A DNA stretch of 36,675 nucleotides, taken from assembly GCA_045594545.1 (NCBI GenBank), contig JAZNYQ010000021.1, positions 1 through 36,675 of the forward strand, in the 5' to 3' direction. The position numbers and the translations under genes were made by a program. The stretch's first letter is position 1; the number at the start of each line of letters is the position of its first letter. Shown here piece after piece: positions 7,356-15,646 of this stretch. The stretch comes from CAKSHC01 sp045594545. GTDB lineage: Bacteria; Bacillota; Clostridia; Oscillospirales; UMGS1783. The notes beneath the pieces are model-generated. The model saw only the letters and a program-made list of their open reading frames with translations, did not search any database and was not told the DNA's origin.

Positions 7356-8006
7356 GTGTATCCGTTGATCGTCTTAAAAATACTGGGAATCCTACTGGGC
7401 GTCATTGTCGGTATCATTGGGATATTGATGGTATTGCCTGTTCACGTGAAGGTCTTTACCGATCCGCAGGGAACGGTAAAAGTACACTATAAAATCCTGT
7501 GGTTCGTCTTTGGTAAAAAGCCCGATCCGAAACATATATTGGTAAAGATAGCCGTCAAAGTACTGGGGTTGGAACAGTACTCCGATTGGGATAAGATCCG
7601 CATGGCCGCTAAAGTCAATCATTGGCATACCGTCTTGCATCGGCTGCTGTCACTGATCCGTCGCATCCTTGAGCGGGTCGTACGGTTGTTAAATCGGTGT
7701 CGGGTATCGCTGTTGCACGCTCATGTTACCGTCGGGCACGAAGATGCGGCTATGGCGGCTATTGAATACGGCAGTATCAGTACCGCCGTCTATGCCATCG
7801 CCGGATTTGCCGATGCCAACATGAAGATGGATAAGGATGCGATGGATGTTGAGGTATCTTGCAACTTTGCGCAATCGAATCCTACCGCCACCTTGGATAT
7901 TCGCCTATCGGTTCGTATCTTCTGGTGCGCTTGCGCATTGGTGCGGTTAATTGCGGAAAATTATCGCGCCGGTGTTTATCGTAAAAAACCAAACAAGAGA
8001 TCATAA
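7356..8006 (+). CDS. DUF2953 domain-containing membrane-anchored protein
   Basis: About 216 residues with one N-terminal membrane helix (roughly 5-28), then a beta-rich and amphipathic region in the style of DUF2953 proteins, a family common in spore-forming Firmicutes (YtfI in Bacillus) and without a defined activity. Conserved-looking blocks include the VHYKILWFVFGKKP segment and the GHEDAAMAAIEYG segment. The start is uncertain: GTG at 7356 has GAGAGG three bases upstream, while TTG at 7365 has AGGTG six bases upstream; they differ by three residues. Its 3' end overlaps the convergent hydrolase gene by 31 bases, with no terminator between them. Confidence 0.8.
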   Translation: MYPLIVLKILGILLGVIVGIIGILMVLPVHVKVFTDPQGTVKVHYKILWFVFGKKPDPKHILVKIAVKVLGLEQYSDWDKIRMAAKVNHWHTVLHRLLSLIRRILERVVRLLNRCRVSLLHAHVTVGHEDAAMAAIEYGSISTAVYAIAGFADANMKMDKDAMDVEVSCNFAQSNPTATLDIRLSVRIFWCACALVRLIAENYRAGVYRKKPNKRS

Positions 8007-8950
8007 AAATCGGTCAACTGTTTGCCGGTTGAGGTGTAGAGCGAATGGGCCGCATTGGGTACCGATACCAAACGGCAGTTGGGGAGAAGAGCGGCCAAGC
8101 GATGTTGCTGAGGGATTCTCACAACGCGGTCCTGCTCACAACTGACCAGACAGATCGGCGTCTGAATGTGTGAGGTAAATTTCTTCCTTAGCATTTGTTT
8201 TTGCAAACGGGCCACCTGATCCATCCATTGGTTGGTGGCACCCGATGTCTGATATTCCCGATGCTCCCGCCGCATATTCAGATAGTAGGAAAATCGGGCA
8301 AAACTGGCGTCCGACGACCGGTGGAAATCGGCATGGGGGTTGAATCGTCCCGAATAAGGAAAATGCGCTTTGGGGCCGTGTTTGTGCAGATATCGCACAG
8401 CGCCGATGCGGATCAACGGCCGCGGGATTCCACCCGCATACGGCGTGACCATGGGTGCCGATAAAAAGGCTTTGCGAACGGTATTGGTATATTGGGATAA
8501 ATAAAAGAGAGTCACGGTGCCGCCCATGGAATGGGCATAGATATCCAAAGGGAGATCGGGTGCGGTTGGTTTAACAACCGTATCGATAAAGATCGAAAGA
8601 TCCTGTGCGTAATCGTCAAAGCGTTCGAGATGCACCAGTTCCGGATCATCTACATGGCGTTGAGAGAGCCCGTGTCCGCGATGATCGTATAGAAATACAT
8701 TGTATCCTTCCTGTAGCAGATACCAGGCCAATTCATAGTATTTTTTGTAAAACTCGGTAAAACCGTGAACGATGACGATATTGGCCTTGGCTGACTGACC
8801 GAGAATATACTGATAGGCTATCGTACTCCCGTCAAAGGAAGTAAAGGTGTCGGTATGGGCATGGCGTGACAGTTCGGCTTCCATAGCGGGAATCTGTAGG
8901 GGGAATTCGTCTTCGGTTAAGATGTGATAGGGTTTTGGTTGGAATTGCAT
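7976..8950 (-). CDS. Alpha/beta hydrolase, monoacylglycerol lipase / lysophospholipase-like
   Basis: A 324-residue cytosolic serine hydrolase of the PldB type. It contains the oxyanion block VIVHGFTEFYKKY, the DHRGHGLS turn typical of monoacylglycerol lipases, the nucleophile elbow AHSMGG (Ser141), the acid EQDRVV and the catalytic His in PNAAHSLY. Likely substrates are monoacylglycerols or lysophospholipids, from family knowledge. No signal peptide is visible. It diverges from a second, membrane-anchored hydrolase gene and shares a 51-base promoter region with it. GGAG precedes the ATG at 8950. Proximity to the fatty-acid activation operon makes a lipid-recycling role plausible. Confidence 0.88.
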   Translation of the reverse strand: MQFQPKPYHILTEDEFPLQIPAMEAELSRHAHTDTFTSFDGSTIAYQYILGQSAKANIVIVHGFTEFYKKYYELAWYLLQEGYNVFLYDHRGHGLSQRHVDDPELVHLERFDDYAQDLSIFIDTVVKPTAPDLPLDIYAHSMGGTVTLFYLSQYTNTVRKAFLSAPMVTPYAGGIPRPLIRIGAVRYLHKHGPKAHFPYSGRFNPHADFHRSSDASFARFSYYLNMRREHREYQTSGATNQWMDQVARLQKQMLRKKFTSHIQTPICLVSCEQDRVVRIPQQHRLAALLPNCRLVSVPNAAHSLYTSTGKQLTDFYDLLFGFLR

Positions 8951-8951
8951 C

Positions 8952-8982
8952 TTGTAAGCTCCGTGTTTCTTGTGTTATTATA
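8952..8982. promoter_or_regulatory. Overlapping divergent promoters of two hydrolase genes
   Basis: On the plus strand TTGTAA (8952-8957) and TATTAT (8976-8981) are 18 bases apart. On the minus strand TATAAT (plus 8977-8982) overlaps the same bases. The gap between the two start codons is only 51 bases, so the two -10 regions must overlap, which may make the two genes compete for polymerase. Confidence 0.45.
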
Positions 8983-9001
8983 GAAAGAGAAGGGAAGACT
9001 A

Positions 9002-9952
9002 ATGATATCTTTCAAAAAGAAATCTACAAAAAAGGTTTTGAGGATCATCATTGTCCTTCTTCTTATTATTACCGTTTTTTCGTTTTTTTTAACAAAGTTT
9101 ATATATGACGCTACCTTCCCGCGTCAAAGCGGGAGCGATCTGAGAATCGATGAATCGTTGGTCGATCTGTTGGAAACCCGTCAACCGATGGATTTTGCCA
9201 GCGGAAAGAATCGGTTGCGCGGCTATTATTATGAAGCACCGCAGGCGCAGGCGTTGGTGGTCGTGGCGCCGGGGTATGCCGCCGATGACGATGAATTTCT
9301 TTGGCATATCCACAGTTTTTTGGAGCAGGGTTGGTCGGTCTTTTCCTTTGACTGCACCGGTCATTACGACAGCGAGGGGGATTCCTCGGTCGGATTCTCC
9401 CAACAACTGCTCGATTTGGATGCGGCCTTGGATTATATCGAAAGTCAAGATCGGTTTGGGTGTGAAGCCCTTATGCTTTTCGGGCATAGCCGAGGCGGAT
9501 ATGCCGTATGCGGGGTATTGGAAGAACATCCCGAGGTGACAGCGGTCGTCAGCATCAGCGCCGTCAATCGTGCGATGGATGCGGTGATGGAGCCGGCCAC
9601 CCGCTATATGGGCTCGTTAGCCTACGGAAACTATCCGATGCTGTGGTTTTATCAGGCGATCTTGTTTGGTACCGATGTGTTAAATGTAGAAGCCGTTCAT
9701 GCGATCAATCATGCCGATGTGCCGGTGCTGATCGTGCACGGCAGTACCGACGATACGGTATCGCCGGACAAAACGGCGATTATCGCGCATCGGGAGGAGA
9801 TCACGTCTAACAGGGTGGAGTATTTCATTTGCGATCAACCGGGGCAATCGGGGCATACCGATCTGCTGTTTGATCATGACGGAACCGAAAATGATGTATT
9901 GATGACAAAAATCAATGACTTTTATCAAAGAAGTATAAAAACGCGGGGGTAA
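9002..9952 (+). CDS. Membrane-anchored alpha/beta hydrolase
   Basis: A 316-residue hydrolase with a basic N-terminus, then one membrane helix at about 13-33, probably placing the enzyme outside the cell membrane. Catalytic features are the VVVAPGYAADDDE oxyanion region, the elbow GHSRGG (Ser163), the acid in HGSTDDTVSP and a His in GHTDL near the C-terminus. Related proteins are annotated as acyl esterases or dipeptidyl-peptidase-like hydrolases; the substrate cannot be inferred. AGAAGGGAAG precedes the ATG. The glycosyltransferase gene starts three bases after its stop, so the two form an operon. Confidence 0.85.
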   Translation: MISFKKKSTKKVLRIIIVLLLIITVFSFFLTKFIYDATFPRQSGSDLRIDESLVDLLETRQPMDFASGKNRLRGYYYEAPQAQALVVVAPGYAADDDEFLWHIHSFLEQGWSVFSFDCTGHYDSEGDSSVGFSQQLLDLDAALDYIESQDRFGCEALMLFGHSRGGYAVCGVLEEHPEVTAVVSISAVNRAMDAVMEPATRYMGSLAYGNYPMLWFYQAILFGTDVLNVEAVHAINHADVPVLIVHGSTDDTVSPDKTAIIAHREEITSNRVEYFICDQPGQSGHTDLLFDHDGTENDVLMTKINDFYQRSIKTRG

Positions 9953-9955
9953 GCC

Positions 9956-10978
9956 ATGAACGTGGTGTTGATTCCTGCCTATAAGCCGGACGAACGGCTG
10001 ATCGGGCTGGTTGAACAACTCAAAGAAAAAGGATTTAAAATTCTGATCGTGAACGACGGAAGCGGGGAGAAGTACCGTGATGTTTTTGACAAAGCGGCCG
10101 CCTATGCGAAGGTCATCCACCTGCCGGAAAATACCGGAAAGGGCGCGGCGCTCAAATACGGTATGTCGGCTCTGCTTCAGTATTTTCCCGACTGTCAGTA
10201 TTTCACGACTGCCGATGCCGACGGACAGCATACGGTAGAGGATATTGTACGCATCAATGCCGAACCCTATGCGCAGGCCTCCATGGTGCTCAGTACACGC
10301 GATTTAAGCGGGGACATCCCACCCCGTTCCCGTTTCGGGAATGATCTGTCGAAATGGGTATATACGTTGCTGACCGATCACTATTTTATGGATAACCAGT
10401 CTGGGCTTCGCCGTTTTTCGGTGGAGCATATCGGGTGGTTATTGCGGGTGGACGGTACCAAGTATGATTATGAAATGAATGTGTTGTACCATGCCGATCA
10501 GCAACACATTCCCATTGCCACCATGCCCATTCGCGCCATTTACATTGATGGCAATGCATCCTCTCATTTCAATCCCGTGGCTGACACTATGCGCATTTAC
10601 CGTCGTTTGTTTTACTCGGCGCGGGCCTCGATCTGTACCTCGCTTTTCTGTGAAGCTCTTATGCTTGCCATCAGTGTCATGTGGGGATACGGGTTATTGT
10701 GGATGACTATGATGTCCGTAGGGATTACGGCAGCGGTGATCGCAGAGCTTATGAATGTTTTTCTGATCTTCCGCTATTTTAAATACCGCAATATGCCGCA
10801 TGCATTGTTGCGAATCATTATACGGTTCGGAGGGTATACCACATTTTGTTGGTTGATCGGTCTGTTGTTTCCGGCCGTCCCGCTTTTTATTACATATAAT
10901 GTTGCCGTGTGGGCCAGCATCCCCATCCGCTATGCGATCAGTAAGTGGGTATGGGAACGGCGGTATCACCAAGCATGA
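9956..10978 (+). CDS. Family 2 glycosyltransferase fused to a GtrA-like membrane domain
   Basis: Residues 1 to about 215 form a GT2 domain of the dolichyl- or polyprenyl-phosphate mannosyl/glucosyltransferase type: VVLIPAYKPDE at the start, LIVNDGSG, the metal-binding ADADGQH, and the acceptor region around DNQSGLRRF. From about 220 the protein has four membrane helices like GtrA, a domain thought to flip polyprenyl-linked sugars. The predicted role is transfer of a sugar to a lipid carrier at the membrane and its presentation outside. GGGGGTAA precedes the ATG at 9956. A strong terminator follows seven bases after the stop. Confidence 0.9.
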   Translation: MNVVLIPAYKPDERLIGLVEQLKEKGFKILIVNDGSGEKYRDVFDKAAAYAKVIHLPENTGKGAALKYGMSALLQYFPDCQYFTTADADGQHTVEDIVRINAEPYAQASMVLSTRDLSGDIPPRSRFGNDLSKWVYTLLTDHYFMDNQSGLRRFSVEHIGWLLRVDGTKYDYEMNVLYHADQQHIPIATMPIRAIYIDGNASSHFNPVADTMRIYRRLFYSARASICTSLFCEALMLAISVMWGYGLLWMTMMSVGITAAVIAELMNVFLIFRYFKYRNMPHALLRIIIRFGGYTTFCWLIGLLFPAVPLFITYNVAVWASIPIRYAISKWVWERRYHQA

Positions 10979-10984
10979 ACATAA

Positions 10985-11019
10985 GAAGCAGTTCCAAAAC
11001 GGGACTGCTTCATTTTTTT
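10985..11019. terminator. Intrinsic terminator between GT2 and plsX-like genes
   Basis: GAAGCAGTTCC (10985-10995), loop AAAAC, GGGACTGCTTC (11001-11011), then ATTTTTTT. An 11-pair stem with one G-U. It overlaps the stop region of the convergent minus-strand operon. Confidence 0.9.
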
Positions 11020-12001
11020 AACTTAATATATTTCTGATGCCCTCGGAGAATCCGTTAGCATCCAGCATCAACAATTGTTCGGTGCAGGAAACCACTGTGC
11101 GGGCAACGGCCACCCCGTGCATCTTGATGACGGGTTTGTTGGTACCTAAGAAGGTGGCGCCGCCACGGACATTCAAGTCATACAGATAAGCCAATTGATC
11201 ATAGGCATCCTGCATACACGCCGCCTGTTCGGGAGATTTCTGCATCTCGGATTTGAGAATGTGCATGGCGATCTGTCCGGCTGTTTCATGACTTTTCAGT
11301 AAAACATTGCCCGAAAATCCATCCGAAACCACCACATCCGCCTTGCCCATGATCAGGTCACTACCTTCCATGTTGCCGATAAAATTGATGTTCGCCTCTT
11401 CGAGCAGGGGATAGGCTTTCAGCGTTAGCTCGTTACCTTTAGTACGTTCGGTTCCTACCGACATCAGTCCGACACGGGGGGAATCCAGCCGATACATCAC
11501 TTTGGCATAGGCATCACCCAATAACCCAAAGGTAAGCAGGTCTTTTTCGGTGCAATTTACATTAGCGCCGCAATCGACCAAACAGACCATCTTCCCGTCT
11601 ACCCGCGGCAGGGAAGTGGAAAGGGCAGGCATTTTCAATCCTTTGATCAAGCCAACCCGAAAAATACTGCCGACCATCAGCGCCCCCGTGCTGCCGGGGC
11701 TGAGCAATCCCACACAATCGGGATCGTTTTTCAGTTTTTTGAGCGCCAGTACCATCGAAGAGGTCTCCCGCCCGTTAAATACACAGGATGCCGGATCGGT
11801 ATTGCGGATAAAATCATCCGCATGAATGATCTCCAGTCGATCCCCGTATTGTTCGAGTGATCCGTAATTCTCGATATCGGCACGGTCACCAACCAACACC
11901 ATTCCAATCTCGGGATGTTGATCCAGTACCGCTTGCGCCCCTTCGATCATGGCGCCGGTGCCGGCATCGGCACCGTAAATATCCAGTACAACTTTCTTCA
12001 T
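11018..12001 (-). CDS. plsX: PlsX-like phosphate acyltransferase
   Basis: PlsX converts acyl-phosphate and acyl-ACP into each other, feeding phospholipid synthesis. The 327-residue protein aligns along the whole family from memory: GALMVGSIF, LVDCGANVNC, TKGNELT, NFIGNMEGSD and VVSDGFSGNVLLK are all in order. Some signature positions differ: the N-terminal DAMGGD is DIYGAD and SAGNTGA is SPGSTGA. The open frame extends upstream to 12067, but the ATG at 12001 has GAGGA before it and begins the family N-terminus. It is the last gene of the fak operon, ten bases after fakA, a context that supports use of acyl-phosphate made by FakA/FakB. It may be a paralog specialised for this pathway; whether a standard plsX exists elsewhere is unknown. 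Confidence 0.88.
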   Translation of the reverse strand: MKKVVLDIYGADAGTGAMIEGAQAVLDQHPEIGMVLVGDRADIENYGSLEQYGDRLEIIHADDFIRNTDPASCVFNGRETSSMVLALKKLKNDPDCVGLLSPGSTGALMVGSIFRVGLIKGLKMPALSTSLPRVDGKMVCLVDCGANVNCTEKDLLTFGLLGDAYAKVMYRLDSPRVGLMSVGTERTKGNELTLKAYPLLEEANINFIGNMEGSDLIMGKADVVVSDGFSGNVLLKSHETAGQIAMHILKSEMQKSPEQAACMQDAYDQLAYLYDLNVRGGATFLGTNKPVIKMHGVAVARTVVSCTEQLLMLDANGFSEGIRNILS

Positions 12002-12011
12002 GATATCCTCA

Positions 12012-13637
12012 TTATTCAATAGCGAAAATGAAACTGTATACGTCCTGATCGCCCTCAATAAAGCCAATTTCCATTAGCGGATACGCTTCACTGAATGCAT
12101 CGGAAAAACGATCTTGCTCGGCAGGCGTTACGTCTTTGCCGACGAAGACCGTCATAACCTGCTTGTCTGCCATTTCGGGAATGGCGGCAAACAAAGCCAT
12201 GGCCACATCAATCTTATCCGTACCGTCGCAGTAAATATGCTTGGGTGTCAGGCCAATAAAGTGCCCCTTACCGATGGCCACGCCGTCGATCTCAGCATCG
12301 CGGGTCGCCGTGGTGACATAGCCCGTGGTCACGTCCGGCAGATAGGCTGACATTTCCTCAATAACCGCTTCCACGCTATCGTAAGACAGATCCATCATCG
12401 ATAAAGCCGAATACCCCTCGGCAATCGACTTGGTGGGGATGACTCGCACATCGCTCTTATCATACATCTGCGCCGCCTGATTAGCCGCCAGGATAATATT
12501 GGAATCATTGGGAAGAACGATAATATGCTCGGCGTTCAAGGTTTCAAATGCAGTAAGAAAATCCTGGGACGAGGGGTTGTTGGTCTGTCCGCCGTCAATC
12601 ACCGCAGCGGCACCGATCTGTTTAAAATAATCAATGATTCCTTCGCCCGATGCTGTGGCAACGACCGCGTACTTGACCGGATCTTTCTTCGGCGCTACCG
12701 TCTCGCTGTGCTGTACCGACATATTCTCGATCTTAATGGTGAGAAATTCACCCATGGTACGGGCAAATCCCAGTACACGCTCCGGCTCAAAGGAGTGGAT
12801 ATGTACTTTCAGAATGGTCTGTTCCAGTACCGCAACGATCGAATCGCCCATGTCGGATAACTTCTCGATAATATCCTGTACCTTGAGCGTCGACAGATCC
12901 ACCTTGGACGGCTGAATCTGCAAAATAAACTCGGTGCAATATCCGTATTCCAAAAGGGAATCGGGATCAAACTCAGTGAATAAAGAGGAATTATAGGTGG
13001 CAATCGGCTCAGCATCCTCTTCAATCCACTCTCCCGCAAGACCCATCTGGATTCCTTCAAAAATACAGATCAATCCCGCACCGCCCGAATCGACCACACC
13101 GGCCTCTTTCAGTACGGGCAGCAATTCCGGCGTGTGACGTAAAGACACCTTCATCGCGTGAATCAGATGTTCAAAAAGATTCTCAAAGGAGTCGAACGGT
13201 TTACCGTCCAAGGACTCGGCACCTTCTCGCATGACGGTCAGCATCGTGCCTTCTACGGGATTGGCCACCGCATCATATGCCTTTTCCACACCGCTGCGCA
13301 TCGCAACCACAAAATCTGCCGTTGTCAACTCGGCATGATCGGGCATCCCTGAGGCCAATCCCCGTACGAATTGTGACAGGATTACGCCCGAGTTGCCACG
13401 TGCCGACAACAACGTGCCGGAGGCAATGTCCTGCATGATCTCACAGGCCATACCGGTACGGTTTTTTGCCTTGATAATACCGCCCTCGATGGTCATCGTC
13501 ATATTCTTTCCCGTATCACCGTCGGGGACAGGGAATACATTGAGGTCATCTATCACGGTCATGTTTCTGCGCAGATTCCGATAACCGTTCTCCAGAATCC
13601 GATACAGAAGCGATCCGTCGAGTGCCTCGATTGGCAT
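12012..13637 (-). CDS. fakA: Fatty acid kinase catalytic subunit FakA (DAK2/DhaL domain, YloV-like)
   Basis: Phosphorylates fatty acids held by FakB to give acyl-phosphate. The N-terminal DhaL-type kinase domain (about 1-200) carries the Mg-ATP motif NVFPVPDGDTGKNM (Asp39, Asp41), the block LLSARGNSGVILSQF and VVDSGGAGL. The middle (about 230-310) is the region following the kinase domain in YloV/FakA proteins. The C-terminal part (about 325-541) resembles a DegV-like fold and ends in FIFAIE. Length (541) matches FakA (about 550). AGGAGG stands nine bases before the ATG. The gene begins two bases after a fakB stop and sits ten bases before plsX, the order expected for a fatty-acid incorporation operon. 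Confidence 0.94.
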   Translation of the reverse strand: MPIEALDGSLLYRILENGYRNLRRNMTVIDDLNVFPVPDGDTGKNMTMTIEGGIIKAKNRTGMACEIMQDIASGTLLSARGNSGVILSQFVRGLASGMPDHAELTTADFVVAMRSGVEKAYDAVANPVEGTMLTVMREGAESLDGKPFDSFENLFEHLIHAMKVSLRHTPELLPVLKEAGVVDSGGAGLICIFEGIQMGLAGEWIEEDAEPIATYNSSLFTEFDPDSLLEYGYCTEFILQIQPSKVDLSTLKVQDIIEKLSDMGDSIVAVLEQTILKVHIHSFEPERVLGFARTMGEFLTIKIENMSVQHSETVAPKKDPVKYAVVATASGEGIIDYFKQIGAAAVIDGGQTNNPSSQDFLTAFETLNAEHIIVLPNDSNIILAANQAAQMYDKSDVRVIPTKSIAEGYSALSMMDLSYDSVEAVIEEMSAYLPDVTTGYVTTATRDAEIDGVAIGKGHFIGLTPKHIYCDGTDKIDVAMALFAAIPEMADKQVMTVFVGKDVTPAEQDRFSDAFSEAYPLMEIGFIEGDQDVYSFIFAIE

Positions 13638-13639
13638 GA

Positions 13640-14530
13640 TTATTTTCCTCCTTCTACGGTGACCTCTTTACCAAAACCAAATGCAATAATGGTGCCGGGG
13701 CCAACCGATGCTCCTACGATAGGAGCTATGTAGTTGATATAACAATCCTTAAAGGGTAATACGTTCAAAATCTCATCCCGCAACTGCTCGGCCTCTTCCA
13801 AGGCGTCGGCATGCGTGATGTACAGCGTCTGCTCTTCGGCATTCTCGGTCACTTCCGCCAGCATAGCAGCAATTTCCTTCTTGGCGTTGAGTGCACCCTT
13901 GACCTTCTTTACCGCAAGGTTCTGCCCGATCTTATCCGAAATAATGATGGGCTTGACCCCAAACAGATTGCCGAAAAAGGCGCTGGAAGCCGTAACACGA
14001 CCGGCACGGCGCAGATATTCCAGACTGCCAACCGTACCAAATTGGTTTTCACGCAAGCGGATCGATTCAATATAAGCCGCGGTCTCTTCTACTGTTTTGC
14101 CGGCATTTCGCATTTCGGCTGCCTGCATAACCAGATATCCCTGACCCAATGAACTGATCAGAGAATCCACGCAGCAGATATTGGCATCGGGATAGGTTTC
14201 CATCAATTCCTTGGCTACAACACGGGCAATATTAATCGAACCCGACAAGGCAGAGGAACAAGATAGGTAAAGAATATCCTTACCCGATTCAAGAACTTCG
14301 GTAAAGGTGCGTACATAATTATCGCGGGGTACCTGCGTGGTGCGAATGTGAACGCCCTTTCTCATCATATCGTAAAAATCCTTGGCGCTGTGACTCTCCC
14401 AGTCCAGCATAGCCGGATATTCGGTTTCGTCGATGACGTAATTCATCGGCGTATACAAAATATCGTATTTCTCGCGAAGGTCCTTGCCCAGATCACTGGT
14501 GGAATCGGTAATAACAGCAAATGTTCTCAT
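13640..14530 (-). CDS. fakB: DegV family fatty-acid-binding protein (FakB paralog 1)
   Basis: A 296-residue DegV protein that should bind one fatty acid and present its carboxylate to FakA. Landmarks are VITDSTSDL at the N-terminus, the RTTQVPRDNY segment, CSSALSGSINIA (carboxylate-contact region), GSLEYLRRAGRV and the C-terminal VGASVGPGTI. The frame is open to 14575, but ATG 14530 with AAAGGAG nine bases upstream begins the family N-terminus. Two different FakB proteins in one operon suggest two fatty-acid preferences, as in Staphylococcus aureus, where FakB1 favours saturated and FakB2 unsaturated acids; which is which here is not readable. Confidence 0.9.
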   Translation of the reverse strand: MRTFAVITDSTSDLGKDLREKYDILYTPMNYVIDETEYPAMLDWESHSAKDFYDMMRKGVHIRTTQVPRDNYVRTFTEVLESGKDILYLSCSSALSGSINIARVVAKELMETYPDANICCVDSLISSLGQGYLVMQAAEMRNAGKTVEETAAYIESIRLRENQFGTVGSLEYLRRAGRVTASSAFFGNLFGVKPIIISDKIGQNLAVKKVKGALNAKKEIAAMLAEVTENAEEQTLYITHADALEEAEQLRDEILNVLPFKDCYINYIAPIVGASVGPGTIIAFGFGKEVTVEGGK

Positions 14531-14543
14531 AACGGAAACTCCT

Positions 14544-15488
14544 TTATTTTGTTTTGAGTTCATCGGCAATGGCATTCATGATTTCTTTTTCCGCTACCAT
14601 ATCCTGACTGGTTGGTTCGCCTTTATAGAAAGCCGCGCATAGGCCGGGACCGATGGAGGCACCGCAACTCATGCCCACATCGCCGATCAGGATCTCCTTG
14701 GGTTGAATGCGTTCTCTGATCATGTCAGCAAGCATCTTGGCAACCGCCTCACGGTTGGAATGTGCTACAAAAACGATCTGATCTTTCGGGTTGACGATGG
14801 TTTTTTCCATGTAGCGAACGATGGCTTCCATCGCCGTCGGTTTTCCCTTGAAACGGCTGAGTACCTCGCACAAGCCGTTGTTGTTGAAATCAGCCGTCAG
14901 ATTGATGCCGACAAGGCTGCCGAAAAAGGCCTTAAAGTTGGAAATGCGCCCCGTTTTCACCAAGAAGAATAAGTCATCCATAATACCCGATTGATGGATC
15001 CGATGCTTTTCCTGCTCCAGATAGGCGGCATTTTCTTCAATACTGACGCCCTCATCCCGCTTTAAGCAGGCGGATATTACCAGAAGGGCCAGCGCCGTGG
15101 AATACCGCTGGGAGTCAACGCAGATCACCTTGCGCTCGGGATATTTCTCCATCAACTTCTTGCCTACACTTACACAATCATTATAAGTGGAGGACAGGCT
15201 GGATGAGAGGGAGATGCTCAGTACGTCATGACCGGCCGCCAGATGTTTTTCAAAGGTCGTCTCGATCTCACCCATAGGGCAGGATGCGGTTTTATATAAG
15301 GGGGAACGCTTGTTCATCGAAGAATAATACTCTTTCGGCGAAAGGATGCCCCAATCCAAGTCAGCCGGCAGGGTGCGCCCGTCGGGGAAATACATGACAC
15401 CGTGCAGATAATCGGGAATATCAAAGCGTTTTCTCAGGTCCTGCGTCAGATCGCTGGAACTGTCAGGGATAATGACATAGTTACTCAT
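14544..15488 (-). CDS. fakB: DegV family fatty-acid-binding protein (FakB paralog 2)
   Basis: A 314-residue DegV protein, first gene of the minus operon and 13 bases ahead of the other paralog. It keeps the family frame: VIIPDSSSDL, YKTASCPMGEI, LSSSLSSTYNDC, DLFFLVKTGRIS and CGASIGPGL. It differs clearly from its neighbour, for example SSSLSSTY against SSALSGSI and a longer insert after the N-terminal strand, so it is an old paralog and not a recent duplicate. The start at 15488 is chosen because AAGGAG precedes it and the homologous N-terminus begins there; the frame is open further to 15527. Confidence 0.88.
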   Translation of the reverse strand: MSNYVIIPDSSSDLTQDLRKRFDIPDYLHGVMYFPDGRTLPADLDWGILSPKEYYSSMNKRSPLYKTASCPMGEIETTFEKHLAAGHDVLSISLSSSLSSTYNDCVSVGKKLMEKYPERKVICVDSQRYSTALALLVISACLKRDEGVSIEENAAYLEQEKHRIHQSGIMDDLFFLVKTGRISNFKAFFGSLVGINLTADFNNNGLCEVLSRFKGKPTAMEAIVRYMEKTIVNPKDQIVFVAHSNREAVAKMLADMIRERIQPKEILIGDVGMSCGASIGPGLCAAFYKGEPTSQDMVAEKEIMNAIADELKTK

Positions 15489-15522
15489 AAAATACTCCTT
15501 AATTATTATCAAACTATGAATA

Positions 15523-15551
15523 AGCATACCACATTTTACGACTCATTTCAA
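15523..15551 (-). promoter_or_regulatory. Predicted promoter of the fakB-fakB-fakA-plsX operon
   Basis: Minus strand: TTGAAA (plus 15546-15551), 17-base spacer, TATGCT (plus 15523-15528). The leader to the start codon is about 30 bases. Confidence 0.7.
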
Positions 15552-15609
15552 CAATATTCTTGCAATTTCGATTTTTTGTCAAAAAAGTAGTGCAAAATAG
15601 AAAAAGGTC

Positions 15610-15618
15610 TGTTATAAT
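15610..15618 (+). promoter_or_regulatory. Predicted extended -10 promoter of the lipid-type operon
   Basis: TGTTATAAT (15610-15618) is an extended -10 with a perfect TATAAT hexamer; no good -35 is present at 17 bases. It lies 28 bases before the ATG at 15647, with TTTGGAGG as ribosome site. It diverges from the fak promoter about 70 bases away. Confidence 0.55.
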
Positions 15619-15646
15619 TATTAGGATTATATGTTTGGAGGTTGCT

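Noticed and set aside
15507..15516. FabT-like half site (ATCAAACT) in the fak operon leader
   Set aside because: Only one half of the palindrome is present; the other half does not match.
15574..15590. TTTTTT-GTC-AAAAAA inverted repeat upstream of the lipid-type operon
   Set aside because: A short A/T-only palindrome is expected by chance in an AT-rich promoter and has no terminator context.
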